DNA of 64,000 nucleotides from Portulaca oleracea (Eukaryota > Streptophyta > Magnoliopsida > Caryophyllales > Portulacaceae). The stretch lies in the NCBI GenBank assembly GCA_029582165.1, contig CM055877.1, positions 7,307,855-7,371,854 on the forward strand, in the 5' to 3' direction. The position numbers and the translations under genes are program-made. Below, one piece after another: positions 12,830 to 23,372 of this stretch (position 1 is the stretch's first letter; each line of letters starts with the position of its first letter). The notes beneath the pieces were generated by a model. It worked only from the letters and a program-made list of their open reading frames with translations, searched no databases and was not told the DNA's origin.

Positions 12830-13035
12830 TCACTTGTAAGGCAATAAATAGTATGTGTTCTAGCTAACTATGAGTGAACAATTATACTATTAAAAGTGAA
12901 TAATGGATATATATAAGTGAACAATTATTATATTGAAAATGAACAACGGAATCGGTATGAATGAACAATTATGTTATTGAGAGTGAACAATTACTATATT
13001 TGAAACACATGTTCTAATAGCATGTAATAAAGCAC
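12830..13035. mobile_element. MITE with repeated GTGAACAATTAT words
   Basis: It has the inner words GAGTGAACAATTATACTATT and an end CATGTTCTAATAGCATGTAA. The same family is seen at 15335-15480 and 53615-53820. Confidence 0.6.
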
Positions 13036-13067
13036 ACTTCTAAGGTCTTTCAATCATTTTTTGTGGG

Positions 13068-13646
13068 AATTAGGCCATGATTGTCAAACAACCGTTGGTT
13101 ATAAGTTATTTGCATTAATTGTTTATTATTGACTGTTTGAATTGACTGTTTGAATTGGATGTTTGGAAAATTTCATTTGATAAACTTAGTTGTTTCTATA
13201 AAAGTATTTATAGAAATTTCATTTATACCCATTTATAAATAAGGATACACTTATAGTGGTTGCCAACCATGACAACCACTGTAAGTAAAATAAATCTTAT
13301 CCGTACATATGTTAAGTTTTATCTTGACCGTTGGCTTCTTATTTAATATAAATTGTGAAATATATATTTTAGAATTTTAGTTTATTTAAAAAAAATTTAA
13401 ATAAAAAATTTTCAAAAATATGCTTATTTACTAGGCAAAAATTTAGATTTAAGATATTTAAATTTTAAAAAATTTCGGAAAATTTTTTTAATTAGGAAAA
13501 AATATTGTATAAATGTTGTAGTAAATAAAAAAATGAATATCGAAGATAAAAATTAATACATGTATGGATAAATATTGTTTTCATTGTGGTGGTTGTCATG
13601 GTTGACAACCACTATAAGTTTTTCCTTATAAATAATACTTTTAGGA

Positions 13647-13688
<42 letters not shown>

Positions 13689-13905
13689 TTAGACAAATTT
13701 TGGATGAAATGGTCTTTTCCATAATAAGTCATTTTCATTTTTCAATAAGTTGCTCTAACCAGCTTATTGAATATTGGCTTGTTGAGACCAAACAACCAAC
13801 AAAATCGGTTGTTTATCAAACATCCAAATAGTCTATTTGACACCCCAATAAGTCAACTTTTGCAGTGGGTTGTTGAATAAGTTGTTTACCAAACAAGGCA
13901 TTAAT
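13068..13905. mobile_element. Outer TTA-flanked MITE, interrupted by a second element
   Basis: The ends TTAGGCCATGATTGTCAAAC and GTTTACCAAACAAGGCATTA are imperfect inverted repeats flanked by TTA, suggesting a PIF/Harbinger (Tourist-like) origin. A (TA)n tract lies at about 13650-13684. Confidence 0.5.
13243..13625. mobile_element. Mutator-like MITE nested in the outer element
   Basis: Terminal inverted repeats start GGATACACTTATAGTGGTTG on the left and GGAAAAACTTATAGTGGTTG (reverse complement of the right end), and match over about 45 bp. The direct repeat TTATAAATAA flanks both sides (13233-13242 and 13626-13635). A 9-10 bp duplication and GG-starting termini fit Mutator-like elements. Confidence 0.8.
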
Positions 13906-15334
13906 GGTACTCATTTAGGCTTTATTTAAGGTCCCTTTTTTATATATAATTTGAAGTATGACCATGTTCTTTGTAATTCTTTCCAATTCAATCTAATCTA
14001 ATCCAATCAAATTCAATCCAATCCAAACTTTACACAATTTTTAAAAAAAGTATATTCTTTACAAACACAATTCCCAAAAAAGTATTATAACTTATACAAT
14101 CCAATACAATCTAATCCAATCCATCTAAACCTCATTTTATCCAATCCAAATAACAAGGTCTAGAATGTTAAAATTCGCATCAAACATGCTACAAATTTGT
14201 AAAACAGTAAAAACACCAAAGATAACTACAAGGCAAACCACAACAACTAAGATATAATCAAGAAGCCATAAAAATAAATAACATTAACCAATAGTTAAAA
14301 GATGCAAACATCAAATTATTCTATTCTAAAAAGTTTTTAATTTTTCTTAATTGATATAATCTTCAAATCACAAATCAAACAGGGCCTTGTTTGGTGTTGC
14401 AGTATTCTGTCCTCCACCTGCTTGTATGTTTGGGTGAGTTTATTTTTAAGCATGCTGGTCAATTTTTTAAAAGTTAAATCAATTTTTTTTAATATTTAGT
14501 TGTATTAGTGAATGCGAATATTCTATCTATGGAACAATTATTTTACACGCAACCAATCGGAAAACTTTCCCAAAAGAGTAGGGGACGTTTTTTTTTCGGA
14601 AAAATGTTTCTCATGAAAAATTCTCCTAAAATTCTATCAAACGCGTCATTAACAAAAAAGTTTGATAGAATTGGTTGCTTTCAAAACAAATTTTAAAGAT
14701 GCATATTCAAAACAAACATAACAATGATTGTTGAAAGAAAATTTTAAATGTATACATAAATATTAATATTTAATACACAACTCATCATAGTTTAATTAAT
14801 TAAAAACTATAAAGCAATATAAATTAAGAATATATAAGCATGTTACAATTAGAATTCCACATTTTACAATAAAACTTGAATGTAACTTTAATATTGTATT
14901 TTATTTTTGAATTTCTCAATACCTTTGCTAACAAATTCATGAAATACATTTTTGAAATTGATTGGTTAATTGATTTTGGAGAATCACAATCCAATATTCT
15001 AAATAAAATGACTAAAACAACTAAAAAATTGCTATACAGCAGTTATTTACAATTGTAGATTTGTAATTCTTGATCAGTAGACCACAAACAGAATTGCGGT
15101 ATGTATCATTTCTCAAAATTATGTCCCATTTTTGTTCTCATTTACCTTCATGAGAATGTAGATATATACCTTTGCATATACAATAAGTAAATTGAAGCAT
15201 TTAGAGGTAACTTTATTTTCTTACAGGAAAAAAAAAACCGCAGTCACAAACTCAACCCAAACCACACCCAAACCTCTTGAAAGTGAAATACACCCTACCA
15301 ATATTTATTTGAATCCAACGGTATTACGGTACTA
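13906..15334. other. AT-rich intergenic stretch without a recognisable gene
   Basis: It contains an AATCCAATC-type low-complexity run (about 13980-14150), and a TTTCCCAAAAGAG...CGGAAAAATG block at 14550-14650 that resembles the GGGAAAATTTTCC MITE family. No protein-like ORF was found. Confidence 0.5.
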
Positions 15335-15480
15335 CCTAGCTTGCCCAGTGCAATTTATTAGATGCACTTGGAACATGTATTCCAAATATGACGATTGTTC
15401 ACTCATATATATTAGATTGTTCATACTTATTAATATAATTGTTCACTCACAAGTATCTTGAGCACAAGCTCCAGGTCTTC
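15335..15480. mobile_element. MITE related to 12830-13035 and 53615-53820
   Basis: It shares TGCAATTTATTAGATGCACTTGG and ATTGTTCACTCA words with the other copies; the right end is CTTGAGCACAAGCTCCAG. Confidence 0.55.
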
Positions 15481-15916
15481 AATTCTCCAAAGCTGAAAAC
15501 TTCTATCGATTTTGTACCTTTTGGTCAAAAGACTCAAAACAGACCACTCTTTTCTGTAAAACTTCATTTCTCTCTTCCAAACACTATAATCGAAGAGACC
15601 CCATAATGAAGCTTGTAAATTTGATCAATTTATTCTTGAAAACCAAGGCTTTTTCATAACAGAAATTGATGGATTAGCTCCAAGTACATAGCCCACACAT
15701 GTAAAAATATACGGTATCTTAATCCTAGACTGCATAATGCAATGATCACCCTTGGAAGATCTGCATATCATCCACAAGTAACCGCATATGTGAAAATGCT
15801 CCAGTCATATGTAAACTATGAATTTCAGGGTCATTATCCCAAACATGTGCTGTGACAATGTCTTACACAAGGAAGGCAAACAACTAAGAGTCGACAGAAA
15901 GATTCAGCTCGAGTTC

Positions 15917-16480
15917 TCATAGATACTGTCGATATATATAGAGAGTGAGTGCTCGCCTGACAAAATACTCCGAAATTGAACTGCTAACAAGACAGCCCAA
16001 CAAAATTTCGCTGAGTGTGAAATCCTCTCCAAGTGCAATACCAATCTGGACCAGGTTACAGAGAACAGTTATCCCAGAACCAACTCCAACAAAGTTCCAA
16101 GAAGAAAAATAGCCAAAATCGCCCTTGATAATTGCTTCCCGGAGTGTGAAATCTTCTCCCTCAACAAGGAACATGTCTATATCTGATGAGTAATCACTTT
16201 CATGGTAACTTCCCAAAGTTCCGCTAGAAGATGGCACTAGAAATTTCTCCAAATTGCCCTCTTCGACCAAGGTATCCAAAGAAACAGCTTCTTGTATCCT
16301 GGTGTTAGTTGTATGTATGGGGCACAGGGTGATCTTCACTGGAACAAGTAGAGGTACCGTAAGGGGTACTATCACTACAGCAACTATCTTGCACGAAGTA
16401 GACAGACTTAGAGAAGGCATGCGCCCAGCACAGTAGTTTGTTATTAGTAGATAGAACACTAGCCAATTGAACCAAAACAA
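15917..16480 (-). pseudogene. Fragment of a nodulin-like (NFD4-type) MFS transporter
   Basis: The open frame has a hydrophobic helix (VAVVIVPLTVPLLVPVK), a polar loop, then GEDFTLREAIIKGDF and GVGSGITVLCNLVQIGIALG. This is the pattern of plant nodulin-like major facilitator proteins, where a (G)EDFTL box precedes a helix with GxGSGxTVxNNxxQIG. After IGIALG the frame repeats EDFTLSE and jumps to ISEYFVRR, a motif that normally lies one helix later, so part of the membrane segment is missing. No N-terminal half is present upstream, and at 187 residues it is far below the roughly 550-600 of a full transporter. I read it as a broken, rearranged copy; an expressed short protein cannot be excluded. 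Confidence 0.6.
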
Positions 16481-18835
16481 ACTGGCTGTTTCAGCAGATA
16501 ATTGTCAAGAAGATGGAGTACACTGCCCGCACAATGGTACACTGTATATTTCAGCATAGACAGCAACACTTTAGACCGCTTTATTCTTTTAGTATACCAG
16601 CAAATGTATCCAGACTAACACAGAAGTCCTTCATGTTGGTCACAAGCATGGGAGTGGTGAGCCAAGTGCTGCTACTAATGCCAACACAGAGCGCAAGCCA
16701 CAACTGCATATGGTTGGAAATCAGAGGACGTCACAACTTAGAAAAGAGACAGATGCAGAACTAATGTTACAATCAACTTTCGTTTTCTAACTGTCATTTC
16801 TGGCCCCCAAATAGAGGAGAACAAAAGCATTTTAGGAAACCATTATCATCTCTAGAATCAATCTACTTGATTATCCATAGGATGCAATCAGTTTTACAAG
16901 CCTTGGCATGCTACAAAAGAAAGCCACATTGCAAGGCTTGCTAAAGTGCAAAGTTAGTCACAGGCTAACCAAAATGCTACAAAGGCTCTCAATCCTACTT
17001 GCCAACTTACAGGATAACTTAGCAAACCAGTCTGCAAAATCATTCTTGGAGAGTGTTTGCTGTCGTGTCAATGTAAAGTACCAAAGCAACAAATTCCCGT
17101 CTTAGAGAATAACAGAAGTCAGAGGATTATACACCACAGGCAGCAAAGCATAAAACCACCTAAAGCCTTCTGATTTTCATACAATTATATCTAAGAAACA
17201 GCCTACACTGAAAGATTACCAGATTATCAGGCATGCACAGCAACCCAAGAATTCCTGGCCGCTGGGCTTGATACAGGTGAAGGCCTCTCATCCTAAGAGA
17301 GCATGATCATCTTCCCTGCAAAAAGCCGCTTAATCTCCACCACGGTTTGAAAAAAAGAAGTCAGTCAAATTTATTTAAAGAAATGGAGAGAACGATAAAG
17401 GGGAGACCATCAGAAATTGGAACAATAAATAACAAGTGCCACTCACAGCCACTACACATGGGAAAGTAAACACTCAGACACATGAACTTAAACTGAAGGG
17501 CGGAACGGCAAACAAAAGCCAATTAGTGAAATAAATAGGAGTCAATGGAGTTCATTTAAACAAGCAAAATGAATTCTACTTCCCTTGCAGTTGAGATACA
17601 AATACAACTTCCAGAGAGCAACATTAGTAGTGAATAGCATACTTGCTATCAGTTGAGAGACAATGATCATCAAGTGACAAGAGTTGTCTTAATAACACAT
17701 GACTAACAAACTTATCCAAAAGAAAAGAAACACTAACTAGACAGATGCTCATGGATGAAGCAAAACAGGATTTATATTGAGAATTTTCAGATAGCAAGTA
17801 TTACAGCAAGGACCTTTAGATGAATCCCAAAGAAATCAGCTCATTGCTTTAGGCCACCACATTCCCTCAAGCAAAGGGCAAGAGGCTTCCCTTCTCTAAC
17901 ACTGTAACAAGCGCATGTAAAGTCAACCTTGAGAAAATGAGCCCTTCCACTTAATATATGCCGGTTTGCAAAAAGTTGACTCTCTCCAGATATTTCTTTC
18001 ACACTTCCAATATTTTCGGATACTGATTCAATTGTAATCTACAGTATTTGCCCCTTGAGGTTTCTTTCATCAACATTGGGAACAGATATATCGATCCTAA
18101 CAGGATCCTACACAGAAGCGTCATATAAAACAAAAAAGAATGATAAGCCCATTCAAGACCATCAAAGAGAAACATAAACATAAACAAAATAAAGTTTAAA
18201 TCAAGCAACACATCAATCAAGGTTAGGTCATAATCGACAACATCCAGTCACAATAAGAGACGGCCAGCTTATCTACGCTTTTCTAACAACAGCTCTAGTC
18301 CATCAAGTACAACCACTCAACCAGGGTGCACATGTTTGACAAACAGTAGTTGACCGGTTGAAGGAATGAAGTAAAGAAATGGAAGACAAATCTACATGAA
18401 TCACAGTAATAGCTTACTGAGAAAGAGATTATGGCCTAAAAGCAGTGAACTTCACCACACAAGTAATACCACACGTTTCTTGTGGTCTATCCAACCAGAT
18501 TAGTCTCGAACCCACAGCAGAGATAACTAGCAGATAGTCTCAATCTCATGGAACAGCAGAAATAACTAAACTGGTTACTTCTGCACTAATTCTAAAACTT
18601 AACTTTGTCTCCATTTAGTTAGGGTTCACCATTTAGTTGAAGCTCCAGAAATCACGGATTACTCATCTCATCACTCGGTCTCTATTTCATTCATAGGAAT
18701 CTAGCAGACTTCCAACATTTACATAATCTGTATCGTAATAAATATAAAGATCCTACAACAGGATTTTCCATACAGGACAATGAACGTGAAGCATAATTGG
18801 CTTCTTTTTCTCGTAAATCTAAGGCCACTCTAAAT
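16481..18835. other. Non-coding region between the MFS fragment and MOS2
   Basis: No coding exon or transposon terminus was recognised. Composition is moderate and the small ORFs are featureless. Part could be the MOS2 3' UTR or its introns. Confidence 0.4.
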
Positions 18836-19275
18836 ACTTCCAAGTATGAAACTAGCAAAAAATATACCAATGGTACTTAAGCCATGCATCATCAACCTTC
18901 CAGAAGTATCTCGAGAAAACGCCAACCCAAGGGCCCAAGAATCTTAACCAATACAAGTTGGATAAAGAGTCACCACAAACTATCTTCTCGCACCCCAATT
19001 CAAGCAATAGATGAATAGTCACCAATACACCAAAAACAACCACAACTACACTAAACTATAAGTTTACATATTGCAAAAAGTAGACTAGAAACTCCCTACT
19101 TAGCAACCAAAGAAGAAAAGCACACATCTTAAAAAAAGATCCATAGAAACACATACACAGAAAACATTGATGAACACAAGAAAATGTCAAAGTGTAGAAA
19201 ATTCTAAATACAAATTGAGGCTCACGCTCAACAAAAGAAACAGAATAACAAAACAAATGATTCCACAATCAAGTT
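18836..19275. repeat. Block B: sequence also found downstream of the UBA2C-like gene
   Basis: Long runs match 43245-44240 in the same orientation, for example GGTACTTAAGCC, ACACCAAAAACAACCACAAC, AAGTTTACATATTGC and AAAATGTCAAAGTGTAG. It ends about 170 bp 3' of the MOS2 stop codon. Confidence 0.85.
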
Positions 19276-19441
19276 ATCCTCTTGGTTATCCAATGGCAAA
19301 ATACAACATAACAAATTAATACCGTAAAGCACAAAAGTTTAGAACATCCTAATTCAAAACGTCAAGCAGGAACAATTACAAGCACATAGGAACCAAGATA
19401 CATACATACAACGCATTTTCGCTGCAATTGTTCAAGCACAA

Positions 19442-20866
19442 TCAATATCCAATGTAGCTAGGATCCCCAATATATTCTGCAATTTGTTCAAGACGCACAT
19501 TAAGCAACTCTCTTGTATCAGCATCTTCAACAACACCCGTTTCTCTTTCTGAATCCTTCTCTACAAGGCTCCCATATACCCCCTTGTGCTTCCCTGAAAG
19601 AACAAGCACAGGACCCCCTCTCCTAGGAAGAGCAGTCTCCAAGATATCCTGGTCTACCCCTTGAACAATCTCCCTGCCATCATCCATCGAAATATCACAC
19701 GTTGTCGGTCCAACAACATCAACAACCTCACCCTTCTTCAAGTAGAATCTACCTCCTTTGAACTCCTTGCTTACTATCCGAACCCTAATGTGACTCCTCA
19801 ACCATGAAACTTTATTACCCTTTCTCTCCTCTCTGTGCACCCTTTCATGCTTTACTTCACCAACTTCTCTACTTCTCTTACTCTCCTTTCTATCATCCCT
19901 CGACGATTCTTTGCTCTTTCTATCACTTCTTTTTGCATCATCTTTTGTAGATTGTATCTTCAGCTCCTTCAACTTCCTCAAACAGTTTTCTTCCTCTTGC
20001 GACCCCAATTCAGCAACCGCATTCACGCCAACCTTCACATCCTCTTCACCGCGAAACAGCCTCAAAATCAGCGAATCGCCACCCGGTAACACCTCCAAAA
20101 CCCTGCCCTTCAAACCCATATCTCTCCCACTCACAATCCTAACCTCCTTTCCAACAGAAAACCTAGTAGAACTTTCTCTACTCCCCTCATTCTCCCTCTT
20201 CTTATTACTTCCCTGTTTATCCTCAACTTTCACCTTCTTCGGACCATCATCAGAGTGAAACCCTAACCCTTCTTTCGCACTCCACCGCTTATATTCACGA
20301 ACTTTCACATCCTCCTTAGCATTCTTCCCAATTCCCCTACCCTCATGCCATCCATACCCAGCCAACAACGCAGCCCCAAAACCCTCAACAGGCACCTCTT
20401 CAAACTGCTCAAAACCCTCATCCTCCGGCAAATTCTCCAAATCACTCTTCAATTTCTTCAACAAAATCGCATCGACTGAATTCGGCCCATCACCAACACC
20501 CACTTTCCCAGAATTCTCCCTGAGATTAAGCCCATACGACATCTTCTCCCCAGGATCACGATTGTTCGACGCAATTTCACCAGATTCGACCTCGAATTCA
20601 AGGGGCTTACCGTCGGCGGACTTAATCGAGGGGAGATCGATGTTCTTCATCTTCTTGTGAGGACGCCATTCGTTCTCCTTCGGGGGGATTACGAGGGTTT
20701 TCTTGGTGGAGCGGCTTTCTAGGGTTTTGGATGCATCGAATTCGGTGACGTACTCGTGATTGGGTTGATCGTTGTTGGATGATTCGTCGAGGAAACCCTG
20801 GGAGGGTTTGGGTTTGGAGTTTGATTTCGAAGAGGAAGACTTCGGCTTGGAGAATGAGAGCTTCAT
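19442..20866 (-). CDS. MOS2: MOS2-like G-patch/KOW RNA-binding protein
   Basis: This is a single-exon 474-residue protein of the MOS2/GPKOW family. In Arabidopsis MOS2 is a nuclear RNA-binding protein needed for innate immunity and microRNA maturation. The N-terminus MKLSFSKPKSSSSKSNSK is followed by a charged region. A G-patch spans residues 161-204 (GFGAALLAGYGWHEGRGIGK with the downstream EGLGF). A KOW motif lies at about 237-265 (VGKEVRIVSGRDMGLKGRV), a basic SR/KE-rich spacer at 305-352, a KOW-like segment at about 357-386, and a final KOW at 417-440 (GPVLVLSGKHKGVYGSLVE). The order and length fit the family, and the lack of introns matches Arabidopsis MOS2. The start is the first ATG after a pyrimidine-rich leader. 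Flanking blocks A and B and a short MOS2 fragment at 30858 recur elsewhere in the window. Confidence 0.93.
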   Translation of the reverse strand: MKLSFSKPKSSSSKSNSKPKPSQGFLDESSNNDQPNHEYVTEFDASKTLESRSTKKTLVIPPKENEWRPHKKMKNIDLPSIKSADGKPLEFEVESGEIASNNRDPGEKMSYGLNLRENSGKVGVGDGPNSVDAILLKKLKSDLENLPEDEGFEQFEEVPVEGFGAALLAGYGWHEGRGIGKNAKEDVKVREYKRWSAKEGLGFHSDDGPKKVKVEDKQGSNKKRENEGSRESSTRFSVGKEVRIVSGRDMGLKGRVLEVLPGGDSLILRLFRGEEDVKVGVNAVAELGSQEEENCLRKLKELKIQSTKDDAKRSDRKSKESSRDDRKESKRSREVGEVKHERVHREERKGNKVSWLRSHIRVRIVSKEFKGGRFYLKKGEVVDVVGPTTCDISMDDGREIVQGVDQDILETALPRRGGPVLVLSGKHKGVYGSLVEKDSERETGVVEDADTRELLNVRLEQIAEYIGDPSYIGY

Positions 20867-21388
20867 CGTCGAACCCTAGAGAGAGAAAGTAGAGAGAGAA
20901 AGCTGGGTGCTCGGAAAGGGGGGAAACGAAAGGCAACCCAAGAAGCTGGGGGGTGGTAAATGGAGGCGGCGGCGGCGAGGATCGGCGGGGGACGATTAAA
21001 ACAACCATTCCCTCTTGATATTAATCGTCCTAATTTTAATTTCTCACTAAATATTTTATTAATAATTACAATATTAATTATATTATATTTTTATGATAGT
21101 ATTTTTCGTTACGAACTTAATGATAATAATTTTATATAATAACTTATTATATATATTTAGAAATCTGTGGTAGGAATTTTGAAATTTGACTACACAATTT
21201 TCGAATAGGATAATAGTTTCAGTAATTATCACAGCAAGGACGTTCTAATCTCATCCAATCAATTCTAAAAGGTAACAACCAAACACAGCTAAATATAAAT
21301 ATCACAGCAAGGACGTTCGCAATCCACGAAAGTCAAAATTCATCACAGTTCAATCACGCAGCAAAGATCATAGCTTCAGTATGGTGGA

Positions 21389-21935
21389 TCCAATCCTAAG
21401 CCTGAGAAGCAAGCAGTTGTGATCTCAACAAGTACATTTCAAGGACACTCAATTCCTAGCTTTAGCTACCTACCAACTCGGCGGACAAGTCAGTTTCGGG
21501 TTTATTTGTATTTTAAGATTGTAAATTCTAGGCCTAACCTTAAACATTCAGACAGATTTAGGTCAGGTTAAATTCTGCCAGCTCAAATGCCGAACAACGA
21601 AGTTTCTGGCAACAGAAGCATGAGTTCCTGATGGAATTGCAAAGTTGATGGAACTAGAGAAACTTTCACAGATCCAATGATTACCGCAAAAAGGGCAAGT
21701 ATTTGAGGCGAAGATCGAGAGACTATCACAACAAGAATAGCAAAATCAAGTCACAAATATGCTAAATTGAAGATTTAAAACTCGAACAAAGTCTAGGGTG
21801 ATAGAATAGCAAACAAAAAAACGAAACAGAAATACAAAAGTATCAGTAACCTAGCCTGCAACAAAAACACTCAAAACTGACTTGTGATCGCAATTGCACA
21901 AATCCAGGTCATTGACATAAAGCAGTTCACTACTG
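21389..21935. repeat. Block A: sequence also found at 42110-42455
   Basis: Shared runs in the same orientation include CCAATCCTAAGCCTGA, AAGAATAGCAAAATCAAGTC, GAAGATTTAAAACTC and ACTTGTGATCGCAATTGCAC. This copy has about 150 extra bp near 21470-21620. It lies 0.5 kb upstream of the MOS2 start. Confidence 0.85.
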
Positions 21936-22344
21936 ACAGTAGACCTGACAATTGGGTGAATCGGTTCAAGTTGGCATTGGGTCATCCAATTTATATTCAC
22001 TTCGGGCATGGGTCGACTTCAGGTGAGTTTTATTCAAGTTGGTCCAAGTTTGGGTGAAATTCTTTCCAATTGGGTTCTAGTTTAACTTGGGTCATTTGAG
22101 TGTGGATCTTAATCAGGTCACTTTTTGGATTGCAGTTCAGGTCGGGTTCGTGTTGGGGTTGGGTTTTTCTTCAGGTTCGAGTCAAGATCTGATCATCCAT
22201 TCGGGGACCAATTCAGGTTTGGGTTCAGTTTTTCCAGTGCAGGTTTCGGGTCTCGTTTAGTTTTGCCACGTCGAACTAACAGCAGACAGGCCAAACAGCT
22301 GACTAGACACACACACACAGACAGAGAGAGAGAGAGAGAGAGAG
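21936..22344. repeat. GGGTTCGG-type repeat ending in a (GA)n microsatellite
   Basis: Starting at the GACCTGACAATTGGGTGAAT word, the sequence is a degenerate array of CAGGTTNGGGTT-like words, then CACACACACAGACAGAGAGA from about 22307 to 22344. No gene was recognised. Confidence 0.5.
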
Positions 22345-22432
22345 TTATGATCATCTCATTAGAGTTTATACCTCCATCATAAAATGCAAATTGTGTATAT
22401 GGACTGTATATATAATGAATTACTAAACTAGA

Positions 22433-22630
22433 CAACAGTTCTGAGGGCAAGAACTAATGCAGAAACAGCAGAATTATTCTTAGCATCCATATCCTCATCC
22501 GACCCTGTACAACCAATATTGCAATCAAGGATTGCTCGAAATACAGCACGAATGGCACTTCCAAAATTGCGACGGGCAGAATGTTCTTGTGTTGTGTTGT
22601 CAAGCACCTTCTCCACCCTTGGTTGATTCG
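22433..22630 (-). CDS. Orphan exon-like ORF of unknown function
   Basis: After an acceptor-like TTGTCTTGCAG an open frame runs through RVEKVLDNTTQEHSARRNFG, continues with SAIRAVFRAILDCNIG, and ends VSALVLALRTVV-TAG. It reads like real coding sequence with mixed helix-forming residues, but I do not recognise it. The exon would need a phase-1 donor upstream, and no such donor joins it to the serine-rich gene ending at 23373. It may be an alternative last exon of that gene, 3' UTR, or a gene remnant. Confidence 0.3.
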
Positions 22631-22750
22631 CTGCAAGACAACAGATCGATCAGTAATGGATTATTTGGAGAAAAACTGCAGAACTATCACAATGCTTGAC
22701 AGTGGGGAGAAGTAATTTTAGATGCATAGACCCAATAAATTTGGTGAAAT

Positions 22751-23255
22751 GAAAGGTGCATCATTCACTAAGGGAGCTTTTGATGTGGAAACTTTCCCGA
22801 GAAAGTTAGTCAACTTTTCCAGGTTGACGAACTTTCCTATGTTTGGGTCTTCCTAATACATAGGACAGTTTTAATGTAGCGCCCACTATTTCCCCCACAA
22901 GCTCGGTAATCTGTTTTTCAAGGAGAGGTTAGGGAAAGTACTTCCCGGGAAAGTTTTTCCAGAGAAAGTCTTTTTGGGAAACCACCAAATGCACCATAAG
23001 GGAAACGAAAGGTGCATCATTCACCAAGGGAGCTTTTGATGTGGAAACTTTCCCGGGAAAGTTAGTCAACTTTTCCTGGTTGACAAACTTTCCTATGTTT
23101 GGTTCTTTCTAATACATAGGACAGTTTTAATGTACCACCCACTATTTCCCTCACAAGCTCGGTAATCTGTTTTTCAAGGAGGGGTTAGGGAAAGTATTTC
23201 CCGGGAAAGTTTTTACGGATAAAGTCTTTTTGGGAAACCACCAAACGCACCATAA
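22751..23255. mobile_element. Two tandem copies of a GGAAAGTT MITE-like unit
   Basis: The unit beginning GAAAGGTGCATCATTCAC occurs at 22751 and again at 23007 (period about 256 bp). The copies are roughly 95% alike and each ends near CACCAAAYGCACCATAAG. Inner CCCGGGAAAGTT words relate it to the family at 2630 and 60300. Confidence 0.75.
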
Positions 23256-23372
23256 GTGAAGCGGCTGCCGAATGACCAGAAACATGGCAGAAAGTTGCTG
23301 CAACAGCCATTTACCATAAAAAGAGAATGCAAATGTTGCTGAAGTCGAATACCTTGGTAATGAAAAGGTGCA

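Noticed and set aside
12840..13010. Regular GTGAACAATTAT spacing as a CRISPR-like or satellite array
   Set aside because: Only four loose copies with irregular spacing, and the same arrangement recurs as a dispersed MITE at 15335 and 53615.
19835..20258. Plus-strand ORFs opposite MOS2
   Set aside because: They are antisense shadows of a clearly coding frame with low-complexity Leu/Ser/Phe content.
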